Program-made: the position numbers and the translations under genes
The notes under the pieces: generated by a model
Database searches by the model: none
The model's input: the letters and a program-made list of their open reading frames with translations, nothing else
Told to the model about the DNA's origin: nothing
In this document: in pieces, positions 19,408 to 28,314 of the stretch
How the letters are laid out: each line of letters begins with the position of its first letter
Numbering within the stretch: the stretch's first letter is position 1
DNA from: Rhodospirillales bacterium
GTDB lineage: Bacteria > Pseudomonadota > Alphaproteobacteria > Rhodospirillales > Shumkoniaceae
Direction of reading: 5' to 3'
Length of the DNA stretch: 64,000 bases
NCBI GenBank assembly: GCA_028281785.1
Contig: JANQJG010000214.1
Location: 1 to 64,000 of the forward strand

Positions 19408-20166
19408 TCATCCGAGATGCCGGATGCGCGGAATGTAGATCTCCTCCAGCGCGCGGTTGGCCTCGTCGCCGCCGGGCATGTTGGCGCTGCGCCAGATAGG
19501 CGGCGTCCGACCGGCCTCGACAATTTTCCGGATGGTCTCGATCATCAACAGGTTGAGGACAAAGACGTTGCAGAAGGTCGAGGTCGGCCCGGTCTTCTCG
19601 CCGCCGCCAATCTCGACGACGGCGTCCCCGAAAGGTAGGCGGCAGTCCAGGAAGTGGTCCACCTCCTGATAGAGGTTCTTGCCCGAGGGATGCCGCGAGG
19701 GATGGTCGGCGGGCAAGGCGTCGGCGAAGGACCGGGAGGTCACGCCGATGGTGATCATCTCTCGCCGCTTGGCCTCCTCCACGGTGTCGATGCACATGGC
19801 ATTCACGCCGTAAGCGTTGACGATGATGATGACCTCGCCCGGCTTGCGACCGACGCGGTAGGCATCCAGCACCCGCGCGGCATAGCCGGGGGTGCGTTCG
19901 ATGACGTTCGACCGCTTGGCCCCGTGGATCAGGTTCGTTCCGGCGTCGAGGATCGCGTTGATGGGCGCCAACCCGCCGGCCCGCCACAGCAATTCTTCCA
20001 CTCCCATGTTCGAATGCCCTCCGGGGCCGATCACATGGATCACGTCATCCTGCATGATCGCCTCGGCGACGACGTTGGCGGCCGTATCGATGGCCGGGAG
20101 GCCCTCATAGATCTCGTCGAGAAGACGGACGACGGTCGAACGATAGCCGTCAGTTTCCTTGGACAT
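19408..20166 (-). CDS. SIS-domain sugar isomerase-like protein
   Basis: A 252-residue cytosolic protein with one SIS fold (about residues 30-215). Its sugar-phosphate-binding segments are [22 protein letters not shown] and [13 protein letters not shown]. It resembles the UPF0309/YckF-like group of SIS proteins whose exact reactions are not settled; here it sits with nagB and nagA, so it may handle an amino-sugar phosphate such as an epimer or lactyl-ether derivative. The start ATG 20166 has AGGAG nine bases upstream and overlaps the dctQ stop by 17 bases, which argues for coupled expression. Confidence 0.82.
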   Translation of the reverse strand: MSKETDGYRSTVVRLLDEIYEGLPAIDTAANVVAEAIMQDDVIHVIGPGGHSNMGVEELLWRAGGLAPINAILDAGTNLIHGAKRSNVIERTPGYAARVLDAYRVGRKPGEVIIIVNAYGVNAMCIDTVEEAKRREMITIGVTSRSFADALPADHPSRHPSGKNLYQEVDHFLDCRLPFGDAVVEIGGGEKTGPTSTFCNVFVLNLLMIETIRKIVEAGRTPPIWRSANMPGGDEANRALEEIYIPRIRHLG

Positions 20167-20650
20167 CCGAAGGGTCTCCTTTTCCCAGCAGGTTTCTGAC
20201 ACGGTTGGCGATGCGATGGGCCGCGATCGCCGTCATCAGGACGGCGCAGACGGATATCGAGACATAGGCGTATCCGGTGGGGAAATCCCAGGTATCGAAC
20301 GGGACTCGCATGCGTTTCTCGGCAATCTCCAGCCCCTTGAAGAAGAGGATGGCGAAAAACGCGATGGCCGCTGCTTCAATCGCGACGGCGAGCATGTCCT
20401 GGACCCGCGGCCGCATTCTCTGGACGAAGAAATCGACCATCAGATGCTCCCTCGAGGCATAAAGCGCGGTGGCGCCCAGAAAGACAAACCAGATGAACAG
20501 CAGGCGCAGGAAGTCCGGCACCCAGAGCCAAGTCTCGCCGATGAAGTAGCGTAGGCCAATCTGAACGACATAGAGCAGGAAGATCGCCATGAACAGGGTC
20601 CCTGCCGTCCATCGCACCACCCGCACCATCTGGTCGATCAATTGACGCAT
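20150..20650 (-). CDS. TRAP transporter small permease (amino-sugar operon)
   Basis: A membrane protein of about 166 residues with four hydrophobic segments and the DctQ pattern (VVQIGLRYFIGETWLWVPDF, then REHLMVDFF). It pairs with the large permease encoded just upstream to form the sodium-driven import channel. The chosen ATG at 20650 follows a GGGGAGGGAG site; an ATG at 20674 that overlaps the dctM stop by four bases is an alternative. Confidence 0.88.
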   Translation of the reverse strand: MRQLIDQMVRVVRWTAGTLFMAIFLLYVVQIGLRYFIGETWLWVPDFLRLLFIWFVFLGATALYASREHLMVDFFVQRMRPRVQDMLAVAIEAAAIAFFAILFFKGLEIAEKRMRVPFDTWDFPTGYAYVSISVCAVLMTAIAAHRIANRVRNLLGKGDPSDVQGN

Positions 20651-20670
20651 GTCGGCTCCCTCCCCTCCCC

Positions 20671-21951
20671 TCATCCCAGGATCAGATTGGGTAGATAGGT
20701 CACGAGGCCGGGGATATAGGTGCAGAGCAGCAACACCACGATCAGGGACAGGGTGAAGGGCCAGATGCCGCGCACCAGCTTGTCAAACCCGAGATTGGCG
20801 ATCTTGGCCTCGAGGAACAGGAGCACGCCGATAGGCGGGGTCAGCAGCCCGATCATCAGGTTCATCACCACGATGACGCCGAAATGGGTGGGATCGATTC
20901 CCAGTTGGATGGCCGTCGGCAGCAGCACCGGGAAGAAGATGAGCATAACCGGCACGGCGTCGAGGATGCAGCCCATGATCAGGAAGAAGATGTTGACCAG
21001 CAGAAGAAACCAGAACCGGTTCAGGTTGAGGGCCGGAATCAGCTCCCCCAACATCTCCCCGAGCTGCTCGTAGGCCACGATGTACTGATAGAGCCCGACG
21101 ACGGCGAAGATGATCATGATCGCCGCCGAGAACACCGCCGAATGCATGAAGATTCGCGGCAGATCCCGAATGCGGATGCTGCGGTAGACGAAGATCGAGA
21201 TGAACAGGATGTAGAGGACCGCCAGCACCGAAACCTCGACCAGGGTCACGACCCCGAAAATGATGCCGAACAGAATGATGAGGGGCGCCATCAGCGCGAA
21301 GAAGGAGTCCCGGATGAGGCGTCGCAGGGTGCCCAGGTCCATCTCCATCTCGACCGTCGGATAATTCCTGCGCCGGCTTAGGACGAAGATCATCGCGATG
21401 AGAATGCCGCCCATCATCAGGCCGGGAACCACGCCGCCCAGGAACAGCTTGCCGATCGAGATCCCGCTGATGACCCCGATGAAGATCATCGGAATGCTGG
21501 GCGGGATGATGGGCCCGATCACCGCTGCGGCGCCGTTGATGGACGCCGCAAACGCCTTGTCGTAACCGCGCTTCAGCATCGTCGGGATGACAACCGAGGA
21601 GACGGCGCTGGCGTCGGCCACGGCCGAGCCCGACACCCCCGCGACAATGACGTTCACGATGACGGCGACATAGGCGAGCCCCCCTTTGGCTCGGCCGACG
21701 AAGTAGTCCGCGAGCTGTGTGAGCTTCATCGTGATGCCGGAGCGGTTCATCAGGTCGCCGGCGAGAATAAAGAACGGGATCGCGACGAGCGTCGTCGAGT
21801 CGACGCCGCCAACCATCGAGGAGGCGACCAGACGCAGGGACATCTCGCCCTGAATCAGGATGTAGAGGACGCCGCTGATGCCCATCGCCAGCCAGATGTT
21901 CATGCCGACGGCGACGAGCGCGAACAGCATAAGGAAAAGCAGGGCGATCAT
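20671..21951 (-). CDS. TRAP transporter large permease (amino-sugar operon)
   Basis: A 426-residue DctM-type integral membrane protein with about twelve hydrophobic segments. Family stretches include VGGVDSTTLVAIPFFILAG, GGLAYVAVIVNVIVAGVSG and VIGPIIPPSIPMIFIG. The start ATG 21951 gives the usual length. A 162-base spacer with a perfect 20-bp palindrome separates it from the binding-protein gene, which may lower its expression relative to that gene. Confidence 0.9.
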   Translation of the reverse strand: MIALLFLMLFALVAVGMNIWLAMGISGVLYILIQGEMSLRLVASSMVGGVDSTTLVAIPFFILAGDLMNRSGITMKLTQLADYFVGRAKGGLAYVAVIVNVIVAGVSGSAVADASAVSSVVIPTMLKRGYDKAFAASINGAAAVIGPIIPPSIPMIFIGVISGISIGKLFLGGVVPGLMMGGILIAMIFVLSRRRNYPTVEMEMDLGTLRRLIRDSFFALMAPLIILFGIIFGVVTLVEVSVLAVLYILFISIFVYRSIRIRDLPRIFMHSAVFSAAIMIIFAVVGLYQYIVAYEQLGEMLGELIPALNLNRFWFLLLVNIFFLIMGCILDAVPVMLIFFPVLLPTAIQLGIDPTHFGVIVVMNLMIGLLTPPIGVLLFLEAKIANLGFDKLVRGIWPFTLSLIVVLLLCTYIPGLVTYLPNLILG

Positions 21952-22074
21952 GCGGTATGCCGGTCCGGAAGAGTGCGAGAACAGCGTTGCTTTGCTCGGG
22001 CCGTCCCTTTGCGTGAGCAGCGAGATCCGGCCCAATCCGGCGTTTTGCCGGCGGTGTCGGTGGCGGGAGGCGCA

Positions 22075-22094
22075 CGGAGGCCGCGCGGCCTCCG
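22075..22094. promoter_or_regulatory. Intercistronic 20-bp palindrome between dctP and dctM
   Basis: A perfect palindrome (arms CGGAGGCCGC / GCGGCCTCCG) lies 19 bases after the binding-protein stop codon and 123 bases before the permease start. A stable stem here would protect the upstream messenger end or attenuate transcription, a known way to make more binding protein than permease. That role is inferred. Confidence 0.5.
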
Positions 22095-22113
22095 CACACC
22101 AGCCAGTGTCATG

Positions 22114-23103
22114 CTACTTCACGGCCGAGATCTTGGCGATCAACCCCTTCGGCCATTTCTCCCCTTCGAAGTCGTCGAAGGCGCCGGCCAGCCTCTGGCG
22201 AATGCTCTCGGTATCGGGTTCGACGACCGTCATTTTCCCGCGCAGCTCCTCATAGACCCCGTTCATCAGCTCGTTGAGCTTCTGAGTCCCGAAGGCGCCG
22301 GCCGTTTCGGTGGCCTCCATGATCGCGGCCTTGTTTGCGTCCGAAAGGCCGTTCCACGCATCCATCGACATGTAGAAGGTTTCGATATCTCGGATGTAGT
22401 CCGTCTTCATGTAGTACTTCTGGACTTCGAACAGACTCTTTGCATTTACGACGGAAGCGCCGTTCTCCTGGGCATCCACGACCCCGGTCTTGAGCGCCAT
22501 GTAGAGCTCCGCGAACGGAATCTGCTGGGGCAGCGCGCCCAGCGTCTTCATCGCCCGCAGGACCGTCGGGCTGGCCGCCGTACGGATCTTCAGGCCCTTG
22601 AAGTCATCGGCCGTGTTGACCGGCTTATCGCGGGTGGTGAGGCCGCGCGGGGCCGTGTCGCCGTTGATGTTGACGACCTTGATGCCCGTGTTCTTCTCGG
22701 CCTCGGCGATGATGGGTTTGAAGAAGTCGGCCCTGAGCGACTTCCTCATATGCTCATAGTCGCGGAACAGGAACGGAATGGCCGTGATCTCGAACGCCTC
22801 GCCGCCCTTGATCCAGGCAAAGGTATTGATGCCGCCATAGACCATCTCGAGGTCGCCGGTCTGCATCTGGACGAACATCTCCTTGGGGCCGCCGAGCTGG
22901 CTGTTCGGATAGACCTTCACCTCGAAGGCGCCGTTAGATTTTACCTCCAGAACCTCCTTGAACTTGAGGGCCGCGGCGTGGGTCGGGTGGTTGGTGTCCC
23001 GAATATGACCCAGGCGAATCACCTCCGCCGCGTTGGCGACGCCGATGCTGCCGGCGACGAACACGGCCGCGATCAGCGAACAGAGTGGAGCCTTGGATAT
23101 CAT
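22114..23103 (-). CDS. TRAP transporter substrate-binding protein (DctP family, amino-sugar operon)
   Basis: A 329-residue periplasmic protein with a signal peptide ending near GVANA at residue 25, then AEVIRLGHIRDTNHPTH. The segments KVYPNSQLGG, GLKIRTAASPTVL (whose conserved Arg binds the ligand carboxylate in TRAP proteins) and GVVDAQENGASVV are standard. TRAP binding proteins usually bind carboxylates, so with nagA and nagB downstream the ligand may be an acidic amino sugar, such as a sialic- or muramic-type compound. It heads the operon and is divergent from the ROK regulator. Confidence 0.9.
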   Translation of the reverse strand: MISKAPLCSLIAAVFVAGSIGVANAAEVIRLGHIRDTNHPTHAAALKFKEVLEVKSNGAFEVKVYPNSQLGGPKEMFVQMQTGDLEMVYGGINTFAWIKGGEAFEITAIPFLFRDYEHMRKSLRADFFKPIIAEAEKNTGIKVVNINGDTAPRGLTTRDKPVNTADDFKGLKIRTAASPTVLRAMKTLGALPQQIPFAELYMALKTGVVDAQENGASVVNAKSLFEVQKYYMKTDYIRDIETFYMSMDAWNGLSDANKAAIMEATETAGAFGTQKLNELMNGVYEELRGKMTVVEPDTESIRQRLAGAFDDFEGEKWPKGLIAKISAVK

Positions 23104-23246
23104 CGATTCTCTCCGTGGTTACGCGCGCGCCATCAGTAACTCCTGCGCGGACGTCTCGTTGCAAAGCCATTCCCCGGGGGTTCGAAACGTCCGCCAGAGG
23201 CTTGCCCTGCCCCGGCAAAAAAAAGACGCTCGAAGCTCCCTGAATA

Positions 23247-23273
23247 ATTTAATAACATATCGTGTTATTAAAT
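23247..23273. promoter_or_regulatory. Perfect inverted-repeat operator between dctP and the ROK regulator
   Basis: Ten-base arms ATTTAATAAC (23247-23256) and GTTATTAAAT (23264-23273) flank a seven-base spacer. The site lies 144 bases before dctP on one side and 67 bases before the ROK start on the other. The AT-rich arms and spacing resemble NagC/Mlc-type sites of ROK repressors. I infer it is bound by the adjacent ROK protein and controls both directions. Confidence 0.6.
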
Positions 23274-23339
23274 GTCGGTCTATGCCTTTTTTTGGCTTTA
23301 GTCCCGAGCCGCGAACGAAGTGGACCGAAATGGACGTTC

Positions 23340-24539
23340 ATGCTGGTCGCCTTTGAAGACATTCTGGACGGGCGTTCCTCCCGCGCCGTCGATCGCAACA
23401 AGGCGAAGATCCTCGCGGCGATCTGCGGCGATAGGCCGGTAACGCGCAAGCGGCTGGCGTCGCGGCTGCGCATACGTCCGACGACGATTTCCGCCTTGGT
23501 GAACGAGTTGATCGACGACGGCGTCGTCGTTGAGAGCAAATCGCTCTCGCCGCCCCGGCAGGGCCGCCCGGAGATTTTGCTCCAGGCGCAGATGACGCGT
23601 TTTGCCGTCCTCGTGATCCATGTCGTATCCCACGACATCCGGGGCGCCCTGGTCGACATGGCCGGTAATGTGTTGGCCGAGCGGGTCGCCGGCCTGAACG
23701 GCATGGAGACCGGAAACAAACGAGTCATCGAGGCGATTGAGGGGCTGATCGACGACCTTCGGGACGAGGCTCCCGCCGAGTCCCAACTCCTCGGCATCGG
23801 CATCGCCGTTCCCGGCATCATCGACCCGGCCGAGCGCCGTTGGATCTTTTCCTCGCGCTGGCCGAAGATGCGCGACCTCTCCTTCGACGCCATTGCCGAG
23901 CGCACCGGTCTAACCGTGCATGTCAGCCGGAATCTGAGCCTCGAGCTGCGCACCCGGATGCTCCGCCGCCCCGAGGAACGCAAGGGCGGCGTCCTGTTCG
24001 TGCATTGGGGCTATGGCATCGGTTCGGCCTATTCCTGGAACGGGACGGTGCTGGATTCCAGCGTCGGCAGTTTCGGCGAACTCGGGCATTGGATTGTTTC
24101 GCCCGATTCGCTCCAGACCTGCTTTTGCGGCGAGACGGGATGTCTGGAGACCGAGGCGGCGCTTTGGGCCATGCTGCCGGAAATCCGCCGGTCATTCCCG
24201 GAGGCGCCGGCCGACGAATGGGCCTTCGAACGCTTCATGCGTGAGCATCGGGTGGCCGAGCTTGAGGTGATGCGGCGCGCCGGCGAGACCTTCGCCCTCT
24301 CCCTCGCCAACCTCTACAAGGCTTTCTATCCCGAACGCGTTGTGCTGACCGGTCCCTTCGCCCTCCAGGACCGCATCTTCGACCGTTTGAATCGGACCTT
24401 CGAGCGGCACCTCCCCTTCTACGCGCGCGACAAATGCCAGATGTATGCGGCCCGGCCGGGCCCCATGGACGTGATCCATGGAAGTTCCCTGCCCTTCTTC
24501 CAGAAGGCCCTACGGGATCTCCTCATTTCGCATGGATAG
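23340..24539 (+). CDS. ROK-family transcriptional regulator (NagC/Mlc-like)
   Basis: A 399-residue regulator. An N-terminal winged helix-turn-helix (about residues 15-75, RLASRLRIRPTTISALVNEL) is followed by a ROK domain with ATP/sugar-fold segments. The zinc motif reads GHWIVSPDSLQ, then CFCGETGCLE. At the place where ROK sugar kinases carry the catalytic Asp, this protein reads VSRNLSLEL, with Asn, so kinase activity is unlikely. The ATG at 23340 gives the usual length, though its ribosome site is weak. It is divergent from the TRAP/nag operon and probably represses it until an amino-sugar phosphate binds. Confidence 0.88.
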   Translation: MLVAFEDILDGRSSRAVDRNKAKILAAICGDRPVTRKRLASRLRIRPTTISALVNELIDDGVVVESKSLSPPRQGRPEILLQAQMTRFAVLVIHVVSHDIRGALVDMAGNVLAERVAGLNGMETGNKRVIEAIEGLIDDLRDEAPAESQLLGIGIAVPGIIDPAERRWIFSSRWPKMRDLSFDAIAERTGLTVHVSRNLSLELRTRMLRRPEERKGGVLFVHWGYGIGSAYSWNGTVLDSSVGSFGELGHWIVSPDSLQTCFCGETGCLETEAALWAMLPEIRRSFPEAPADEWAFERFMREHRVAELEVMRRAGETFALSLANLYKAFYPERVVLTGPFALQDRIFDRLNRTFERHLPFYARDKCQMYAARPGPMDVIHGSSLPFFQKALRDLLISHG

Positions 24540-24557
24540 ACCTCATAACACAAAGCT

Positions 24558-25748
24558 CTAATACTCAACGCAGCCGAGCTGCTCCCAGAATGCCGGTCTC
24601 CGAAGCTTCATGATCGCTTCCATGAAATAGTGGTCGCCATAAATGATTGACTCATCGATGCCGGACCGGCGCGGCACGTCGACACTGCCATGTCTGAGAA
24701 GGCCGTGGGTGTCCGGCGTCTCGAAGTAGATGCAGGTCCGAGCAAGCCCAACCGCAATACGGCGTCCGGCCTTGGTGTAGGCATCTTCTCCCGTCGCCCG
24801 ACCGAGCTCGATTAGTCCCGAGGCGGCGATCGATCCCGCAGCCGAATCACGGGGCTCGCCCTTTGCATGACGGTCAAAGTCCCAAGGGGGAAGGACCGCG
24901 TCGCCAAGACGCGCGAGGAAATAGTCCGCAAGGCGACGCGCGGTCTCCAGCAACTCTGCCTGCTTCAGCATGACCCCAACCTTTGTGAAGCCATAAACCG
25001 CCCAAGCCTGACCGCGCGTCCAGCAGGAACCCTCGAACGCCCCCTGGTGGGTCCCTTTGCGCGTGATCGCCCCGCTCTTCGGGGCGTGGTCGACGACGTG
25101 ATAGGTCGCGCCGTCCTCCCGAACATGCTGATCTCGGATGGTCAGGGCCGTTTCGACGCCGACGCGCAAAAGCGTTTCGTCCCCGGACTCCCGTCCTGCC
25201 CAAATCAGGATAGGGACGTTCATGATGGTGTCGACGATGGCCAGGGCGGCGTAGGACGGATCCTCTTCGGGACTCCAGGCCGGGATGAAACGTCCCTGCG
25301 CATGGAAGCGGCTGGCCAGCGACCGCGCCGCCTGGATCGCAACGTCGCGAAAACCCTCGTGGCCGGTTGCGCGGTATCCGCGTACGAAGCTCGGCTCGAA
25401 CAGAAATCCCATGTCGTGTGTGGAGCGATCGGAAGCGCGAAACGCCAGGCGTTTGGCCCAGGAACTGGCCCAGTCCGCAGCATCACTATCTTTTGCTACC
25501 ATGGACACGAGCCACAACATGCCGACGAAGAATCCCGCGGTCCAGCGGCCATGCTCGCTGATCAACCAACGCCCGTTCCGGGTCACATGCGGGAAGGCCC
25601 CTAGCGTGCGCGCGTCACGTAGGCATTTCTCCACCCCGAGGTCGAATGCCCGGTCAAGGAGCCGATCGTCATCACTTAGAGTCACTTTGCGCCACCGCCC
25701 CGTTTCCAGTCCCACAGCCCTGCTTCTGTCCTTTGCGGACTGTTCCAT
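24558..25748 (-). CDS. GH88-family unsaturated glucuronyl hydrolase-like protein (first copy)
   Basis: A 396-residue alpha/alpha-barrel protein with no signal peptide. The two catalytic aspartates of GH88 unsaturated glucuronyl hydrolases are visible in STHDMGFLFEPS (Asp112) and AIVDTIMNVP (Asp173), and CWTRGQAWAVYGF is the conserved active-site helix. GH88 enzymes hydrate the 4,5-double bond of unsaturated uronic acids at the end of polysaccharide-lyase products, releasing the sugar. It starts six bases after the CoA-transferase gene, so they are one transcript. It shares fold motifs with the copy at 27026-28246 but is clearly diverged. Confidence 0.85.
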   Translation of the reverse strand: MEQSAKDRSRAVGLETGRWRKVTLSDDDRLLDRAFDLGVEKCLRDARTLGAFPHVTRNGRWLISEHGRWTAGFFVGMLWLVSMVAKDSDAADWASSWAKRLAFRASDRSTHDMGFLFEPSFVRGYRATGHEGFRDVAIQAARSLASRFHAQGRFIPAWSPEEDPSYAALAIVDTIMNVPILIWAGRESGDETLLRVGVETALTIRDQHVREDGATYHVVDHAPKSGAITRKGTHQGAFEGSCWTRGQAWAVYGFTKVGVMLKQAELLETARRLADYFLARLGDAVLPPWDFDRHAKGEPRDSAAGSIAASGLIELGRATGEDAYTKAGRRIAVGLARTCIYFETPDTHGLLRHGSVDVPRRSGIDESIIYGDHYFMEAIMKLRRPAFWEQLGCVEY

Positions 25749-25754
25749 TCCCCG

Positions 25755-26960
25755 TCATCGCTCCGGGTGATCGCACTGCACGACGCCCGCCTCCTCAAGC
25801 GACGCGATCTCAGCCTCGCCATAGCCCAACTCCCGCATAACCTCAGTGGTCTGTGCGCCCAAAGGCTGAGGGGGGAGACGGATCTCAGGCACCTCTCCAT
25901 CGTAACGAACAGGATGGGTGACGAAGGTCGCGGGCGCGCCGGTCGCGCTCGGCTGGGTGACGAAATGCCGGTTGTGGCGAACCTGAGGATCGGCCTCCAC
26001 GGCGTCATACTCGTTGACCGGGGCGTGCCAGATCTTGTGATGCGAGAGGATCTCCAACCACTCCTCGGTGGTCCGTCCGGCAACCGCCCGGGCGACGCAG
26101 GCTGCAATCTCCTCGCGTTTCTTGTACTGATCTGAATCGGCGAAGGCCGCAATTTCAGGCGCCGAAAGAGCATCGGCCAACGCTTTCAGACTGCCGAGGG
26201 AGATGGCCATGTGGCCATCGCTGGTCGGATAGATGCCGTAGGGGGCGCCGTACAGCCACCCTCCAATGTACTTCGGCGGCATCACCGACTCTCCGCGCGG
26301 ACCGTTGAGGTAGCCAACCAGGGATTCCGCCTGAAGGTCCAAAGCGGCACCAAGAAGCGTCGCATCGATCCGGCACCCCTGTCCCGACCGGGCCCGGCGA
26401 TAGAGCGCCGACACCACAGCCAACGCCAGCAAAGCCGCGCCATGATGGTCAACGGCAGAGACCCCGATGGGTCGCGGGCCGGACTCCGCCACCCCTGTGA
26501 TCGTTGCCAAACCGGACATGGCCTGAATCAACAGGTCTTGCCCGGGCCGATCGACATAGGGACCGTCGGGTCCGTAGCCGCTGGCCGCCGCATAGATCAG
26601 GGACGGAAAGTCGTTCTTGAGGTCGTCGTAGCCGAGCCCGAACTTCTCCAGCACGCCAGGCCGATAGTTGGTCACGAGAACATCCGAGGTCGCGATGATG
26701 CGGCGCGCGAGTTCGACCCCCTCCGGCGATTTCAGGTTGATCGCGATACAGCGTTTGTTGCGATCGACGGCGAGCATAAGAACGCTTTGACCATCGACCA
26801 CACGATTATCCGCTCCTCCCCAACCGCGCTGCCATCCCCCTCCGACGGGTTCGACCGCGATCACATCGGCACCCAGATCAGCGAGAGTCTGAACGCCCAT
26901 CGGACCGAACAGGAAATGGGTGAAACTGACGATTCGGACTCCCCCCAACAGATCGACCAT
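25755..26960 (-). CDS. Family III (CaiB/BaiF) acyl-CoA transferase (first copy)
   Basis: A 402-residue protein. It opens MVDLLGGVRIVSFTHFLFGPM, and carries LADLGADVIAVEPVGGG, NKRCIAINLKSPEG and DRPGQDLLIQAMSGLATITG, whose Asp fits the catalytic aspartate that carries the acyl group. Such enzymes move CoA between carboxylic acids, typically from succinyl-CoA to an organic acid. I chose ATG 26960 with an AAGGA site. It lies between the two GH88 genes, which is an odd pairing because uronate breakdown needs no CoA activation. Confidence 0.88.
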   Translation of the reverse strand: MVDLLGGVRIVSFTHFLFGPMGVQTLADLGADVIAVEPVGGGWQRGWGGADNRVVDGQSVLMLAVDRNKRCIAINLKSPEGVELARRIIATSDVLVTNYRPGVLEKFGLGYDDLKNDFPSLIYAAASGYGPDGPYVDRPGQDLLIQAMSGLATITGVAESGPRPIGVSAVDHHGAALLALAVVSALYRRARSGQGCRIDATLLGAALDLQAESLVGYLNGPRGESVMPPKYIGGWLYGAPYGIYPTSDGHMAISLGSLKALADALSAPEIAAFADSDQYKKREEIAACVARAVAGRTTEEWLEILSHHKIWHAPVNEYDAVEADPQVRHNRHFVTQPSATGAPATFVTHPVRYDGEVPEIRLPPQPLGAQTTEVMRELGYGEAEIASLEEAGVVQCDHPER

Positions 26961-27025
26961 GGTTTTTCCTTCATCAAGAACGGCCGTAAGTCTTCGCATC
27001 ACGTATTTCTGTCATCGCTCCCCCC

Positions 27026-28246
27026 CTAGCCTTGAACTCCTTGACCCAAACGGCTCGGAAGTGCGCTCAGCGTGCCGGGATAGAAGATCCGGCACAGGGC
27101 CTCGACAAAGAAGTAGTCCCCGAACATCACCGCGCTGTCGGTGCCCTCGCCATGCGGCTTGGAGTAGCAGGCATGCTTGAGAAGGCCACGATGCGCCCCC
27201 TCACGGGCGAGGTAATCCCGGCACAGGCTCTCCAGTATCGCGATGCCCTCGCCGGCCCAACGCCGACCATCCCCCGGCAAAGGATAGAGCGCTGCCATCT
27301 CCAGCATGGCGGAGGCGGCAATGGCGGCAGCCGAGGAGTCCCGGATGGCGTTTGGAATGGCCGGATCATCAGCGTCCCAAAACGGCACGCGCGACCCGTC
27401 GAGATGTCGGAGATAGCTGTCGGCCAGGCGCCCGGCCAATTCAAGGTATTCCAGTTTTCCCGTGGCCGCGGCTGTCGCCGTGTAGCCGTAGATCGCCCAA
27501 GCTTGTCCACGGGTCCATCGGCTTTCGTCTCCATAGCCCTGGAACGTATAGCCGCGATGGATATTTCCCGACCACAGGTCATATTCGACGGCGTGATAGG
27601 TCCAGCCATCCGGCCGGATGAAAGCCTCGCGGGTCATTCGCGCATGGGATTCACCGGCAAGACGGAAACTTCCGTCGTCGGCCTTTTCCGCCGCCCAATA
27701 GAGCAACGGAAGGTTGGCCATGGTGTCGATGGCCGAACTTCGGCGTCCGCGCTCGTCGCTGAGGGGGCCCCAGGAGGAGATAAAGCCGCCCCTTGGCGTG
27801 TTGATGAGCCGGGCGCGCAGACGGTCAGCCGCCCGCAGGGCAGTCTCGGCATGCCGGATCTCCCCGGTCAGCCGGAAAAAGGGTACCGCGCTGCCGCAGA
27901 AGATGAAGCCGATATCGTGCGTATTCGCATCATCGGCACGAGGCTCGACAAGCCGCATGCGTTCGCGGGCCCAGTCGAGAAAGTCCTTCTCCCCCGACCG
28001 CAAATGGCAGGCGAGGAGCAGCCCGACCCAAAAACCGCAAAACCAGTTTCCATGGCTCCAGGCATCGCCGTCGTATCCCGCCGAGACCGAAGCCGGCCAT
28101 GTTCGCCATGCCCCGGCATCATTGGTGACGTAAGGAAACTCGATGCCAATCCTCCGCTCGTCTTCGACCGTCTTCCGCACCATCAGGTCGAGAGCCTCCT
28201 CGAAGTCCGAGCGCTGTTGTTCACTTAAGAGCTTTTGATAATCCAT
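27026..28246 (-). CDS. GH88-family unsaturated glucuronyl hydrolase-like protein (second copy)
   Basis: A 406-residue GH88-type barrel with the catalytic pair at NTHDIGFIFCGS (Asp111) and SAIDTMANLP (Asp174) and the conserved RWTRGQAWAIYGY. It has no signal peptide, so it acts on an imported oligosaccharide or glycoside. The ATG at 28246 has only a weak ribosome site, and a TTG at 28270 is possible. It leads a three-gene run (GH88, CoA-transferase, GH88) divergent from the SDR gene. Confidence 0.85.
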   Translation of the reverse strand: MDYQKLLSEQQRSDFEEALDLMVRKTVEDERRIGIEFPYVTNDAGAWRTWPASVSAGYDGDAWSHGNWFCGFWVGLLLACHLRSGEKDFLDWARERMRLVEPRADDANTHDIGFIFCGSAVPFFRLTGEIRHAETALRAADRLRARLINTPRGGFISSWGPLSDERGRRSSAIDTMANLPLLYWAAEKADDGSFRLAGESHARMTREAFIRPDGWTYHAVEYDLWSGNIHRGYTFQGYGDESRWTRGQAWAIYGYTATAAATGKLEYLELAGRLADSYLRHLDGSRVPFWDADDPAIPNAIRDSSAAAIAASAMLEMAALYPLPGDGRRWAGEGIAILESLCRDYLAREGAHRGLLKHACYSKPHGEGTDSAVMFGDYFFVEALCRIFYPGTLSALPSRLGQGVQG

Positions 28247-28271
28247 TGGCCTAAGGGTAAGATTTGCCAAG

Positions 28272-28284
28272 CGTTTATAAAACG
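28272..28284. promoter_or_regulatory. Small palindrome in the GH88/SDR divergent promoter region
   Basis: Arms CGTTT and AAACG around ATA form a 13-bp palindrome in the 68-base gap between two divergent starts. It may be a regulator site or part of an AT-rich -10 region. It does not match the LacI-type sites near 33,800 and 35,380. Confidence 0.25.
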
Positions 28285-28314
28285 AGCACTGTTCACAGGT
28301 GGAGGGCCGAGGCG

